From: Prosthecobacter dejongeii
GTDB lineage: Bacteria > Verrucomicrobiota > Verrucomicrobiia > Verrucomicrobiales > Verrucomicrobiaceae
Assembly: GCF_014203045.1 (NCBI RefSeq)
Contig: NZ_JACHIF010000001.1
Coordinates: forward strand, 496,001 to 560,000
Length of the DNA stretch: 64,000 nt
Direction: 5' to 3'
Both the position numbers and the translations under genes were made by a program. Below the pieces are notes generated by a model, which was given only the letters and a program-made list of their open reading frames with translations, searched no databases and was not told the origin of the DNA. Positions 28,114 to 36,709 of this stretch are shown in pieces (positions within the stretch are counted from its first letter, which is position 1; the number at the start of each line of letters is the position of its first letter).

Positions 28114-28839
28114 TTACTGGGCCTGTGCCGGGGTCGAGGCAGCGTTGCTAGAGCCGTTCGCCTGGGTGCTGACAGAGGTGTTTGCCAGTCCCGGCCAACG
28201 GAAGGCAACATCAACCGCCACGCTCTGCCAGAACGCTTTTGCGCGGTCCTCGGAAATCAGGCGGCGAGCCTGGATGTCCTCGACGAATGTGTCGTAAAAC
28301 ACCTTGTAGATGTAGATGGAGGCGATACCACGGCTACGACGGGCAGGATGCTCCGAAGAGCGCGGCAGCTTGTAGCTGAAGAAGTAGGTGCGGTTGGCGA
28401 TCCACTCCTTGAAGGTGCGCTCCAGCCCCTTTTCCGCCAGCGTTCTCGACCCGGTGAAGTTCAGATATTCGGCATTGATGACCCAGGGGCAAATCTGGGA
28501 AATGGCGACGTGAACTTTCTGCGGGCGGCAGGGCTTGTCGGGGCCAGCCTCGCCAATGCGAGCTTGGTCGTAGCCACCGTTTGACAGATCGGCCAAGACA
28601 CCGGCCACACAGATAACGTGATGGCGGGTGGTGATGGCGTCTCCATCGGGGTTGGTACCGCGTGGCGTGCGACCGGGCAGGACGATGTTGTATTTGACAG
28701 GCTGCGCGTCCACAGGGGCCGCGATGACTGGAAGTGCAGTTTCTGCACCGTGGTTCTGTTTATCAGGATGAGCCTCCGGCTGGGAGAGCTGAGGGCTGGA
28801 CTGATGTGAGGATTTTTGGGTTTGATCTATGTCGTGCAT
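28114..28839 (-). CDS. Hypothetical protein of the replication region
   Basis: 241 aa. Low-complexity ends (Ser/Gln/His-rich first 40 residues and an Ala/Ser-rich last 20) flank a central 170-residue folded region with PRGTNPDGDAITTRHHVICV, WVINAEYLNFTG and FKEWIANRTYFFSYKLPRSS. No family is recognised. A terminator hairpin follows directly. The position ahead of the HTH-primase-helicase genes suggests a replication or regulatory role for the element, but nothing in the sequence proves it. Confidence 0.6.
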   Translation of the reverse strand: MHDIDQTQKSSHQSSPQLSQPEAHPDKQNHGAETALPVIAAPVDAQPVKYNIVLPGRTPRGTNPDGDAITTRHHVICVAGVLADLSNGGYDQARIGEAGPDKPCRPQKVHVAISQICPWVINAEYLNFTGSRTLAEKGLERTFKEWIANRTYFFSYKLPRSSEHPARRSRGIASIYIYKVFYDTFVEDIQARRLISEDRAKAFWQSVAVDVAFRWPGLANTSVSTQANGSSNAASTPAQAQ

Positions 28840-28959
28840 AGACCTATATAAAACTTAAAGGACACAAACGCTTTTTGTCCTTCAAAAATCCCACTTACCC
28901 AACTTCATCGAGGAGGTCGCTGGTGGCAGCAGACTACACCCCGGACTGTGATGCAGTAA

Positions 28960-29724
28960 TCATTGGCAGTTTCTGTCCTCCTGAATGTGACTCTTTTTCT
29001 GGTCTCCGGATTTACGCCATCTCGACCGCTTCTTCTTACCTAGGGCTTTGTCCGATGAAGGCAGTCCTTGATACTTCAGGTGTATTCGAAACGCTGCCAA
29101 AGTTTTGTCATCGCTGAATTCCAGATTGTATTCCTTACACTGAGCTTTGATGGGCGTACCGTTTCGTTTCCATTCTTCCCACCGTTGCACCAGCTTCCAT
29201 CTATCCTCTTCGTAGAAGCTGAGCGGACACTTGGTTAACACCAGCGGATGCCACCAATGAGCCTCCTGCTGTTTCTGAATCCAAGCCATCAGATCCTGGG
29301 CTTTGATGTTGCCATCACACACGAGGATCTCCTGACCAACGATTGCATTGTCTAGTACCTCCGACAGGCTGCCCGGCCCTGCTGAGAAAAGCGGGTCTCG
29401 CCAGCTACGATCCGAAAGCTGACACAACTCGCTAAATGCTAGGTCCTGAACAGCACAAACCAGAGAGTCTGTGACCATCCCCAAAGCTGAACACAAATCA
29501 GGTCTGACCTCACAAGTGTTGTATGGGGCATCGCTCGGGACTAACGCTGCGCAGCCCCACCAAACGGTCTGCCCGTTCGTCTCTTCCAGAACCAGGCATG
29601 CTGAAATATCCTGGAACGGTTCTTCGACAAACCAGCGTTCTGTCGTGGAACTGATCCTGTCGAGTTCCACCAAGTGGCTGATCCTGTGGATGCTACGTCG
29701 CTGATCAGTTTTCCTCTTTGCCAT
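28960..29724 (-). CDS. Hypothetical protein, basic C-terminus
   Basis: 254 aa from the ATG giving MAKRKTDQRR; the longer frame would run into the resolvase gene. The body is Trp-rich (ERWFVEE, VWWGCAAL, AHWWHPL) with 5 or more Cys. The last 30 residues are strongly basic (LGKKKRSRWRKSGDQKK), which suggests nucleic-acid binding. No family recognised. It follows the serine resolvase by 37 bp and is probably co-transcribed. Confidence 0.55.
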   Translation of the reverse strand: MAKRKTDQRRSIHRISHLVELDRISSTTERWFVEEPFQDISACLVLEETNGQTVWWGCAALVPSDAPYNTCEVRPDLCSALGMVTDSLVCAVQDLAFSELCQLSDRSWRDPLFSAGPGSLSEVLDNAIVGQEILVCDGNIKAQDLMAWIQKQQEAHWWHPLVLTKCPLSFYEEDRWKLVQRWEEWKRNGTPIKAQCKEYNLEFSDDKTLAAFRIHLKYQGLPSSDKALGKKKRSRWRKSGDQKKSHIQEDRNCQ

Positions 29725-29761
29725 CCTGCACAAATATCCATGCTCGACCAGTCGCAAGAAC

Positions 29762-30358
29762 TCAGTACTGGTTTTGAGCAGAGCGAATGATCTCCGTGAC
29801 TGACGAATACGGCGTACGCGTGCTTTTTGAAATAGCTTTGGCCTTGTGCCCTTCTGCGGCCAAAGCAAGCACCTGTTGCTTCCGAGCATCTGAAGCTGCT
29901 GGTCTGCCAAATTTGACGCCCCGCGCTTGGGCCGCCTTTATACCTGCACTCACACGTTCAGTAATGATTTCCCGCTCGAATTGGGCAACGGCACCGAGGA
30001 TATTAAGCTGAAGATGCGCTGCTGGGTTACCATCCGTTGTGTCTATGCCTTGGCTGGGGCAGATGAGAGCCACTCGGCAGGATTGCAGTTCTGCCAGAAT
30101 TTGTGCCAGGTGGCTGAGCGAGCGTCCGAGGCGGTCTAACTTGTAGCACAACAATACATCCACCTTGCCCTTCCTGATTTTGGTCATGAGGTCTGCGAGT
30201 CCTTGCCGATCCTGACGGGCACCTGAGGCTGTGTCGCGGTACCACGTCACATTCTTCCAGCCTCGCCTCTGGCAATACTCTCGCAGTTCCGCCTCTTGGC
30301 TTTCGTGATTCTGGCTATCGGTGCTAACCCTGACGTAAACGGCAACTCTTGGCTCCAT
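29762..30358 (-). CDS. Serine recombinase (resolvase/invertase family)
   Basis: 198 aa, complete small serine recombinase: YVRVSTDSQNHESQ with nucleophile Ser12 and Arg10, LLCYKLDRLGRSL (catalytic Arg pair), LGAVAQFEREIITERVSAGI (long E helix) and a C-terminal HTH (AEGHKAKAISKSTRTPYSSV). Likely resolves multimers or inverts DNA of the element. It is not paired with a visible transposase, so a Tn3-type origin is not supported here. Confidence 0.9.
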   Translation of the reverse strand: MEPRVAVYVRVSTDSQNHESQEAELREYCQRRGWKNVTWYRDTASGARQDRQGLADLMTKIRKGKVDVLLCYKLDRLGRSLSHLAQILAELQSCRVALICPSQGIDTTDGNPAAHLQLNILGAVAQFEREIITERVSAGIKAAQARGVKFGRPAASDARKQQVLALAAEGHKAKAISKSTRTPYSSVTEIIRSAQNQY

Positions 30359-30451
30359 GAAAAAGAAGCGCTGGAAAAGATGTGGCAGTTGGAGGCTTAA
30401 AATTCATGTGGCCGAGGCCCCTTTCCCCCACCGCTGAAAAACTGAAGCTTT

Positions 30452-30751
30452 TCAGCGCTTTTTGTTAGGCTTCGCCTTCACCTCTGCTTCTAACGCTTCC
30501 ACGACACACTCGCTAATGTCCACCTTCAGCCCTGCTGCGATCTTACGGAGAACCCAGAAGGTTGGCCTGGCGTCATCGTTCTCCAAATGCGTGATCGTCG
30601 TGCGGCTGATCCCGATCTGTTCTGCCAGCTTTGTCGCTGAGATGCCGACACGCTCTCGCTCACGCTTGAGGATGAGAACAAGAGCGCGTTCCACCGGGTC
30701 AGTCTGAGAGGGGCGTGGCACCCTCTGAACATTCCCACATTGACGAGGCAA
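30452..30751 (-). CDS. XRE-family HTH regulator (copy 1)
   Basis: About 99 aa with a Cro/CI helix-turn-helix, ISATKLAEQIGISRTTITHLE. The start is uncertain (TTG at 30751 or GTG at 30721). Clearly paralogous to the regulator at 33418-33714: both have DPxERxxxxxLKxERERxGIS before the HTH and a short basic tail. A 14-bp palindrome lies just upstream of the TTG, a likely autoregulatory operator. The stop lies within an inverted repeat (30432-30457). Confidence 0.8.
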   Translation of the reverse strand: MPRQCGNVQRVPRPSQTDPVERALVLILKRERERVGISATKLAEQIGISRTTITHLENDDARPTFWVLRKIAAGLKVDISECVVEALEAEVKAKPNKKR

Positions 30752-30756
30752 TCACG

Positions 30757-30770
30757 GGCATTAAAATGCC
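30757..30770. promoter_or_regulatory. Palindromic operator candidate
   Basis: GGCATTAAAATGCC is a perfect palindrome (6-bp arms, AA centre) between the XRE regulator and the divergent membrane-protein gene. Binding is inferred from position only. Confidence 0.45.
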
Positions 30771-30850
30771 TGATTTGAATTCGGCTCTCATTCGATTCTT
30801 TCCTCACCCACTGAGGCCCAGAATGCCTTCGCAGCAAATTCTACTTCCCC

Positions 30851-31609
30851 ATGACCCAAGAACACGAATACCCCAAATCCGCTGCTGAAGCTTTTACTGA
30901 TGCTCTGAAAGCTCTGGAGCTTCTCGGAAAGGTTCGATACCGCAATCCTGAGAAAGGCCTCATCCGCGCCCAAGTCCGCCACCGACTGGCGAAAGTGAAT
31001 GTCTCCGTCCAGATTGCTCCTCAGGACGATGCTTCTCTGATGACATTCCAAGTCACTGGTTCCCATGCCTGGACAGACGTCGCAGACGCTATTGCTGCTA
31101 AATTTGCTTCTGTTTTGAAAACTGTCAGTGAGCTTGGATACGAGAAAGCGCAGATGATCGACAGGCAGGAAAGAACTATCGTCGGCTGGATGGTGATCAT
31201 ACTGGGACTGCTCGTCATCTTTTTCCTGCCCTGGAATTTCAATCCCAAACATGTCACGGTGACAACGGATGGCGCTGCTCTTTACACAAGTATGGAAGTG
31301 CTGGAAGAAGCTTACGACGCCGTGATGCGCTCTCCTGAAATGTGGACTCTGAACCGAGAGCTTGGTAACAATCCTGTCCGTGACCAGTTGTTGCCTGCTT
31401 ACCAACCGATGATGAAACGGGTGACTGACAGGGTGCTCCAACGGTTTGAAAATTCTGGAGACATCATCCGGGTGAAGGCTCGCACTTCCTGTGAAATCTT
31501 GGGGAAGACGAAAGACCCGATGACTGATGAAGTCCTCTTCAAAGTGCGTCTGACTGATGGTCGCCATTCTTCCACCATTGGATACATCCACCAAAGCGCT
31601 GTTCGATAG
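30851..31609 (+). CDS. Hypothetical single-pass membrane protein
   Basis: 252 aa. One hydrophobic segment at about 117-134 (IVGWMVIILGLLVIFFLPW) separates an N-terminal cytoplasmic-looking part of about 110 residues from a 115-residue C-terminal part with EVLEEAYDAVMRSPEMW. No signal peptide. No family is recognised. It diverges from the XRE gene across a palindrome, so it may be under that repressor. Confidence 0.55.
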   Translation: MTQEHEYPKSAAEAFTDALKALELLGKVRYRNPEKGLIRAQVRHRLAKVNVSVQIAPQDDASLMTFQVTGSHAWTDVADAIAAKFASVLKTVSELGYEKAQMIDRQERTIVGWMVIILGLLVIFFLPWNFNPKHVTVTTDGAALYTSMEVLEEAYDAVMRSPEMWTLNRELGNNPVRDQLLPAYQPMMKRVTDRVLQRFENSGDIIRVKARTSCEILGKTKDPMTDEVLFKVRLTDGRHSSTIGYIHQSAVR

Positions 31610-32213
31610 GTTGCTTCGAGAAGACCGAATGCCAAAGCTGGGGAAGCATCTCATTACTATGGAAAGCGATACGGACCTTTTTCTGATTTCAGTGGGCGTC
31701 GGCTGAGGAAGAATCTTGCCTCAACTTCCGGCATCCTGCCGGAATTCGTCCAGGAGTCCTCACCATCGCACCCTCCATCATCGAGATTGCCCTTCGGATT
31801 CTCCTCTGCGATTTCCGAACTCTTCTTCCGATTCTGTGCTTCAGCGCTTAAGCAAATCGGCTTTCCATGTTAAAACCTGAGGACCACTTCGTGAGCCTTA
31901 CTGAATCATATTTACGTTCCCAGAGAGATCGGAATTGAGACAGCACCAACATTCGCAACCCTGTGGAATGGGGCCACACATACCCAGGTGTGTCATGGTG
32001 GAATTCTGGTGGTGCTTTCAGTGCATAGAATCACACCCACATAGTATGCTCTGCTGTGTGATGTCAGGATCAAAGCCCTTCCTGGAAGCTCGCTGCATGA
32101 AAGCAAAGCATCTGACATTGCTTTCAGATTCCCTAGCATGGAGAACCGCTCCCGCTTGATTCTTCCTGGGCAGAGACGGTGTTTGAGGAACTTGCTGGCG
32201 GATAATGTCTCTG
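31610..32213. other. 600-bp non-coding stretch
   Basis: No ORF with protein-like composition. It holds a 9-bp inverted repeat TGAAAGCAA / TTGCTTTCA (32098-32126, 11-nt loop) and a shorter CACAC/GTGTG repeat near 31975. Neither has the T-run of a terminator. A small RNA is possible but unsupported. Confidence 0.3.
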
Positions 32214-32894
32214 TTATAGCAAAACGATGCCGAAGGCGATGCAGCAGCTGAAAGCGAGCATACCTGCCAGCAGAACCAGACATCCGCTCCCTTTGTTCCT
32301 CAGCCTTTTGAGAGGCGGCCTGGAGAGATTTCGAAGCATCCTATCCACTTCACCAATGTCGCCATAACCAGCTCCCAGTATGATCTTGAGATCGTGAATA
32401 TAGGCTGTGGGCATTCGCATTGCTTGATCCATCCGAATCATGCGGTTGCCCTTGTCGATCAGTCCTACCAGCAAATCATCACTTTGATGAGATGTGGATG
32501 AATCCGTGTTCTGAACATGCTTTACGCTGTTGATCAAGCACATTAGATAACCTTCCACCTTGTCATATTTCTCCATGCCGAGGAAGCTTCGGTAGTTGAC
32601 TCGCAAGCCTCCCAGCTTTCCATCTGCTTCTGCCAGAACAGAATCAATGAGCATACGCGGAGATTGCAAAGCCTGCTCGCAGGTGGTGACAATTTGCAGC
32701 GCATCTATCCTGAAACGCTTTTCTTCATCAGTGCTTCCAGATTTGGAAGAGATCACCAATGACTCTACTTGCTGAAGTGAGGGAGAGAGAACAGGAGGAT
32801 TGAAGTGAGCAGCCACCCCATACCCGCATGACGGACATTGAGCAGCTTTGTCGGAGACGTTGTGCTGACACTCTGGGCACGGGACAAGAGCCAT
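32214..32894 (-). CDS. Zinc-ribbon protein with C-terminal membrane anchor
   Basis: 226 aa. N-terminal zinc ribbon VPCPECQHNVSDKAAQCPSC (two CxxC pairs, residues 4-23), a helical middle and a C-terminal transmembrane segment (CLVLLAGMLAFSCCIAFGIVLL) after basic residues. Tail-anchored topology with the ribbon inside the cell is likely. The function is unknown; it lies among hypothetical genes of the island. Confidence 0.65.
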   Translation of the reverse strand: MALVPCPECQHNVSDKAAQCPSCGYGVAAHFNPPVLSPSLQQVESLVISSKSGSTDEEKRFRIDALQIVTTCEQALQSPRMLIDSVLAEADGKLGGLRVNYRSFLGMEKYDKVEGYLMCLINSVKHVQNTDSSTSHQSDDLLVGLIDKGNRMIRMDQAMRMPTAYIHDLKIILGAGYGDIGEVDRMLRNLSRPPLKRLRNKGSGCLVLLAGMLAFSCCIAFGIVLL

Positions 32895-32935
32895 ATTGAG
32901 GTATAAGGTCTAACAATGTTTGCTTTACGCGGCTT

Positions 32936-33280
32936 CTAATAATCGAAGAGCCATTCACCAAAATGGTTCTTGTAAAATTCGACTTCGACCTTGCCTAACT
33001 GCCAAGCGTTCTTGTGCAGCTGGTAGTGGTATTCATATCGCTCAAAGTCCACGCGGATGGGAAACACGAGATTGCCCTCTGGACCTTGCCTGCCGTCGCT
33101 TTGATAAATGGTTCCTTTCTTGATCTGGAGAATTTTGGCCCCAGATAATTGGGGAACCTTAACACGAATCTCCTGTTCCGTGGGCCATTCCGGTTCAGGG
33201 GCTTTGGAAAGTTCTGAAGGCTTACAGCAGGTTACGAATGCCACAAGGCCGATGGCAAAGGCGGAGCGGGAGAAGATCAT
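32936..33280 (-). CDS. Putative lipoprotein
   Basis: 114 aa from the ATG giving MIFSRSAFAIGLVAF. A short hydrophobic signal ends in FVTCCKPS, a plausible lipobox (Cys about 18-19), then a 95-residue domain rich in Tyr and Lys (FERYEYHYQLHKNAWQLGKVEVEFYKNHF). No family recognised. It diverges from the second XRE regulator. Confidence 0.55.
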   Translation of the reverse strand: MIFSRSAFAIGLVAFVTCCKPSELSKAPEPEWPTEQEIRVKVPQLSGAKILQIKKGTIYQSDGRQGPEGNLVFPIRVDFERYEYHYQLHKNAWQLGKVEVEFYKNHFGEWLFDY

Positions 33281-33399
33281 TGAAGAGTTTGGTTTGAGGT
33301 GGTGAAAGGCCCGCAAGGACGGGACGAAGGAAGTTGGAAGTTGTCTCCGAAGCGATGAGGTTGATCCACAGATCGAAAGCAGCTTGGGATCGCCGCTTG

Positions 33400-33419
33400 A
33401 TTGGTAACATATTACCAAT
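33400..33419. promoter_or_regulatory. Palindromic operator candidate overlapping the XRE start
   Basis: ATTGGTAA-CATA-TTACCAAT: perfect 8-bp arms around a 4-bp centre, directly over the first ATG of the XRE gene and 120 bp from the lipoprotein gene. Typical layout for autorepression. Confidence 0.5.
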
Positions 33420-33714
33420 GCGGATGTTTAGGCAACGGGAAAAATCAAATGTGGCATACCCCCCTCCTAACCAGTCTGATCCTTTGGAGAGACAAGTCGT
33501 TCTCGCTTTGAAGGCAGAACGGGAGAGGCAGGGCATATCCGCCAACGCTCTTGCCCAGCAGATAGGCGTGAGCAGGGCCGCCATTACCCACATTGAGGCA
33601 GACAGATCCCGTCCGACACTTTGGCTGGTGATCCGCATTGCCCAGGGTCTTGGGTTGTCTCTGAAATTTGGCAGGAAGAGGAAGAGTGACCCAGACATCG
33701 AACTGGGTGAATGA
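33418..33714 (+). CDS. XRE-family HTH regulator (copy 2)
   Basis: 98 aa. HTH at about 40-70 (ISANALAQQIGVSRAAITHIE) followed by DRSRPTLWLVIRIAQGL. Paralogue of the regulator at 30452-30751, by eye about half of the positions in the core being identical. The start is the ATG just after the palindrome; an ATG 6 bp later is equally possible. Two such repressors in one island suggest independent switches or a duplicated control block. Confidence 0.78.
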   Translation: MRMFRQREKSNVAYPPPNQSDPLERQVVLALKAERERQGISANALAQQIGVSRAAITHIEADRSRPTLWLVIRIAQGLGLSLKFGRKRKSDPDIELGE

Positions 33715-33797
33715 ACCGTCTGGTTGAGACTCAGATCGTTTGATTTTGGTGCCATCGCCAATCCTGCTTCATCGGTATTTCCACCAGAAAAAAGAAG

Positions 33798-33823
33798 TTC
33801 ACCTTGGGCAGCCCCAAGGTGAA
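33798..33823. terminator. Bidirectional terminator
   Basis: TTCACCTTGGG / CCCAAGGTGAA arms (11 bp, 4-nt loop). On the minus strand it is followed by CTTCTTTTTTC and on the plus strand by ACTTTTG. It separates the convergent XRE gene and the 33945-34229 gene. Confidence 0.7.
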
Positions 33824-33944
33824 ACTTTTGCTCTTCACATGATCGGAGCCACCCTTCTGCTGCACCTCCCAGCTAGGCTTCTGCGCAGTGTTACAGCTGT
33901 ATCGCACAGGCAAGTGTCTGGCTGGAAGGTTCGTCTCCTGAGGA

Positions 33945-34229
33945 TCAGTATTCCTCTGGCATCAGTACCGTGGTGACTGAACGATCTGCCTCAGTGATGA
34001 TCCAGAACTTGTTGCCTTCCTTGCTGGTGTAGGCCGAGAGCAATCGTGTGCCCTCTTTGACGGCCTCATCATTGCTTTGCCAATCGTCTTTGCACACCTC
34101 TCCCCAGTCACCCTGGATATGGCGCACTAGTGCATCGCGGATTTGCTCCGTGCCAACCAACTCCAGGGCCAGCGGCGTTGAGCACAGCATTCCAAGAGAG
34201 AATAGACATCTGAATTTTTCTTCAGCCAT
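33945..34229 (-). CDS. Conserved small protein of mobile elements
   Basis: 94 aa from the ATG giving MAEEKFRCLF. The sequence ends DWGEVCKDDWQSNDEAV..RLLSAYTSKEGNKFWIITEADRSVTTVLMPEEY (quoted in parts). I know this pattern (GDWG.V...D...N..A...G.RLLSAY....G...WIITEADRS.TT.LLPEEY) as a common small protein of plasmids and islands in Proteobacteria; no function is established. The longer frame upstream overlaps the neighbouring gene and was not used. Confidence 0.75.
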   Translation of the reverse strand: MAEEKFRCLFSLGMLCSTPLALELVGTEQIRDALVRHIQGDWGEVCKDDWQSNDEAVKEGTRLLSAYTSKEGNKFWIITEADRSVTTVLMPEEY

Positions 34230-34245
34230 GGTGATGATCCTCCTG

Positions 34246-34662
34246 TTAGCGGTTGTGGGAATGACGGTGGCGACGCTTGTCCTTCCGGCTGGATGGAGCA
34301 GGCGCAGAATTTTGTTCTGCCAGCTCTGCGGTCTGTGCCGGAAAGGACGTGTCGCCAGATTCGGATTCTGCGAGAGCGGGAGCTTCTGGCGTATCGGTGG
34401 TCGCGGAAGCATCCTCTGACGAAGCCTGGGTATGGGAGACGTCCGCTTCATGAGAGGAAGGCTCCTGGCTAGCTTGTGGCACCTCTGGCGACTCGGCAGA
34501 CGCAGCTATCAGCCTCGCGGTTTTGACCGTGCGCCACAACAGCTCGCCATCGGCCACACGGACCTGCACTTCATGGTTGAAGGTGGTGCGAACCGTGGCT
34601 TCGAGTTCCACGCCTTTGCGCATGATTAAAACTTTGTCTCCGGGTTTAAATGGATTGTCCAT
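34246..34662 (-). CDS. Hypothetical protein with KOW-like N-terminus and disordered tail
   Basis: 138 aa. Residues 1-50 (FKPGDKVLIMRKGVELEATV) look like a small SH3/KOW-type barrel. Residues 55-120 are Ser/Glu/Pro/Ala-rich and probably disordered, and the end is a basic RKDKRRHRHSHNR cluster. It overlaps the end of the pyrophosphorylase-like gene by 37 bp and precedes the small conserved gene by 16 bp. Confidence 0.55.
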   Translation of the reverse strand: MDNPFKPGDKVLIMRKGVELEATVRTTFNHEVQVRVADGELLWRTVKTARLIAASAESPEVPQASQEPSSHEADVSHTQASSEDASATTDTPEAPALAESESGDTSFPAQTAELAEQNSAPAPSSRKDKRRHRHSHNR

Positions 34663-35699
34663 GAAGTAGAATTTGATTCTCCTCCCTCCCGGTTGCCCCA
34701 GATGCGATTATTGATGCCCCATTTTGGCGGATACCAGGGCAGCAGCAGTTCCCTTGATGCCTCAAACCTGTGTTTGATCCTTGTCCGACCAGTGAGCTGG
34801 TTCATCTCGGGATGGGCCACACGGGCATACTTGTCCACCTCGCAGAACAGGTTCTGGCAGTCGATCAGCTGCAAGGGCCTTCCCCACAGGTCCTGAAACT
34901 CCAGACCCATTTGCGAGAACATCTCTTGCTGTCGGTCGGCCACGATGCGGATAAGGTCCTCGTCGTTATAGCCGCCCTTGTCAGAGAAGCATTTGCGGAT
35001 GCCATCCAGCGCTCCCGGCCCTGGGCAGACGAAATCCATCTCGCTGAAGTTGGTGAGCGGGCTGTAGTTGAGATCGGTGGCATACTGATACGCCAGGAAA
35101 TCCCCAATGCTCGGATACTGCCTCAGCAGCCAGAAGACGCTCCGCATGTCTGGGGCCTGGGCGATCTTGTCGGGCAGGTCGTAGGCCAGCATTCTCGCCA
35201 ACAGAGCCAGGTGCATCTTGTGCTTCCGTTTGTAAGGCGAGCCCATGCCGCCTGATGGCATGATGTAGGCTGCTGAATAGATGCTACGTCCGGTTTCCAT
35301 GGCTGCCGTCAATACCTCGTCGTAGGCCTCAAAAGAAAACTCGTCTGAGTGAATGCCGCCCAGTTTGCAGGAGAGCCATTCCCAGGTGTTGATGCTGTTG
35401 AAGAACTTGAACAACAGGATGCGGAAAAACCATTCTTTGGAAGATTGCTCGCCCTCGTGGATGACATGTTTGATCAGATATTGGCTGACACGGTCGCTGG
35501 CCCGATAGGCATTGGTGAATTTGTGCTGAAGCAGGATGGGATCATTTGACCAGGGAGCAGGCTCGCCGTGGAAGCGTTTGAAGAAGATCTTCTGACGCTC
35601 AGCTGCCAGCTTCCAGTAAGATCGAAACACCTCCGTCGTCTCGATGCCAGAAGCTAGGAAAAGCGGGGGATGATGGTCAGTCGTTTCATTGCAGTCCAT
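34626..35699 (-). CDS. Alpha-glutamyl/putrescinyl-thymine pyrophosphorylase-like protein (clade 2 type)
   Basis: 357 aa from the ATG giving MDCNETTDHH. It shows the recognisable blocks HKFTNAYRASDRVSQYLI, FFRILLFKFFNSINTWEWL, QDLWGRPLQLIDCQNLFCEV with DKYARV and a C-terminal WYPPKWG. I associate these with the aGPT-PPlase2 family, predicted from phage base-hypermodification loci and thought to have a DNA-glycosylase-like fold. Role here: possibly acting on modified thymine in DNA, or a glycosylase-like repair or defence activity. It is divergent from the SRAP gene, which would act on abasic sites. Assignment is from memory of family motifs. Confidence 0.62.
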   Translation of the reverse strand: MDCNETTDHHPPLFLASGIETTEVFRSYWKLAAERQKIFFKRFHGEPAPWSNDPILLQHKFTNAYRASDRVSQYLIKHVIHEGEQSSKEWFFRILLFKFFNSINTWEWLSCKLGGIHSDEFSFEAYDEVLTAAMETGRSIYSAAYIMPSGGMGSPYKRKHKMHLALLARMLAYDLPDKIAQAPDMRSVFWLLRQYPSIGDFLAYQYATDLNYSPLTNFSEMDFVCPGPGALDGIRKCFSDKGGYNDEDLIRIVADRQQEMFSQMGLEFQDLWGRPLQLIDCQNLFCEVDKYARVAHPEMNQLTGRTRIKHRFEASRELLLPWYPPKWGINNRIWGNREGGESNSTSWTIHLNPETKF

Positions 35700-35816
35700 G
35701 AAGGAAAATTTGGCTACATCCCGGAAAAGTTGGGGGTCCTCACGGCAGGATGTGATTGCCTGAATCCTTGCAAATTGGTGATCGACAGCTCTCACCTCCA
35801 CTTCGTTATTTCATCC

Positions 35817-36611
35817 ATGTGCAGTCGTCTCAATCAACTGGCCCAGCTCCCTCTTCTGGTGATCGAAGGGGAAGCGAAACCTGCCAAGCGACGCAAGGCG
35901 AAGCCCCAGGAGGATGTACGTTCCCAAAACGCTTTCCTTCACAACCTGTGTCCGACTGATTACGCGGATGTCTTCACCCTGAATGCTGGGCAACTCACCG
36001 CTGAACGCATGAGATTTGGCCTGATTCCCACCTGGGCAAAGGGGACGAAAGCAGAGGTGGTGAAAAAGTTCCGCCTCACCTTCAATGCTAGGTCCGAAAC
36101 GATTTTCGATCTCGCATCCTTCCGCACGCCCATCAAGAGCCGCCGTTGCCTGATACCTGTGCAGGGCTGGCATGAATGGCCAGACCGCACCACACCTTAC
36201 TTCATTCATCAGGTGGACGATGCCCCTTTGATGTTTGCGGGCATCTGGGATTCCTGGGAAAGCGCTTATCCAGAGGATTGCGAAAGCGGCCCCGTCATCA
36301 CTTCCATGAGCGTCGTCACTACGCCGCCGGGGCGCTATCTGGGCAAATTCCATGATCGGTGCCCTTTGATCCTAGAAGGTGAGGAGGCCATGGATTGGAT
36401 GTCGGATGGCCTTGCCCCTGAGGATGTTCGGGCTTTGATCCGCCCGTATGAGAGTGACCGCCTGGAGGCTTACCGTGTGGCTCCTGCTTCCGTGGTGCCA
36501 AAGAACAAATCTGCAAAATCTTTAGTTCCCATTAGCCCGCCCGTTCCTCAAACGGGTGACTTGCCGGTCGCGGACGGAAATGAGACGCCTGAATTGGGAT
36601 TGGAATTGTGA
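35817..36611 (+). CDS. yedK: SRAP (HMCES/YedK) abasic-site protein
   Basis: 264 aa. The start is fixed by the required Met-Cys N-terminus (MCSRLNQ), as Cys2 becomes the catalytic, DNA-crosslinking residue. Other family motifs are present: RFGLIPTWAK, TFNARSETI (Asn), CLIPVQGWHEW (Glu), MSVVTTPP and FHDRCPLIL (His). It forms a protective crosslink with abasic sites in single-stranded DNA. The 40-aa C-terminal tail is extra. The promoter lies in the 117 bp shared with the pyrophosphorylase-like gene. Confidence 0.9.
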   Translation: MCSRLNQLAQLPLLVIEGEAKPAKRRKAKPQEDVRSQNAFLHNLCPTDYADVFTLNAGQLTAERMRFGLIPTWAKGTKAEVVKKFRLTFNARSETIFDLASFRTPIKSRRCLIPVQGWHEWPDRTTPYFIHQVDDAPLMFAGIWDSWESAYPEDCESGPVITSMSVVTTPPGRYLGKFHDRCPLILEGEEAMDWMSDGLAPEDVRALIRPYESDRLEAYRVAPASVVPKNKSAKSLVPISPPVPQTGDLPVADGNETPELGLEL

Positions 36612-36709
36612 TCACCTCGGTCCTCCGCATCAACCATTTGATGAGGTGCTTTTTGGGTGCGACGGTCATGTTCCCTCTGGGGAAATGGCGAATTGAGTGA
36701 CGCGGATTA

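Noticed and set aside
32098..32126. 9-bp inverted repeat as a terminator or sRNA
   Set aside because: No T-run follows on either strand and no promoter is visible; noted only as a possible structure.
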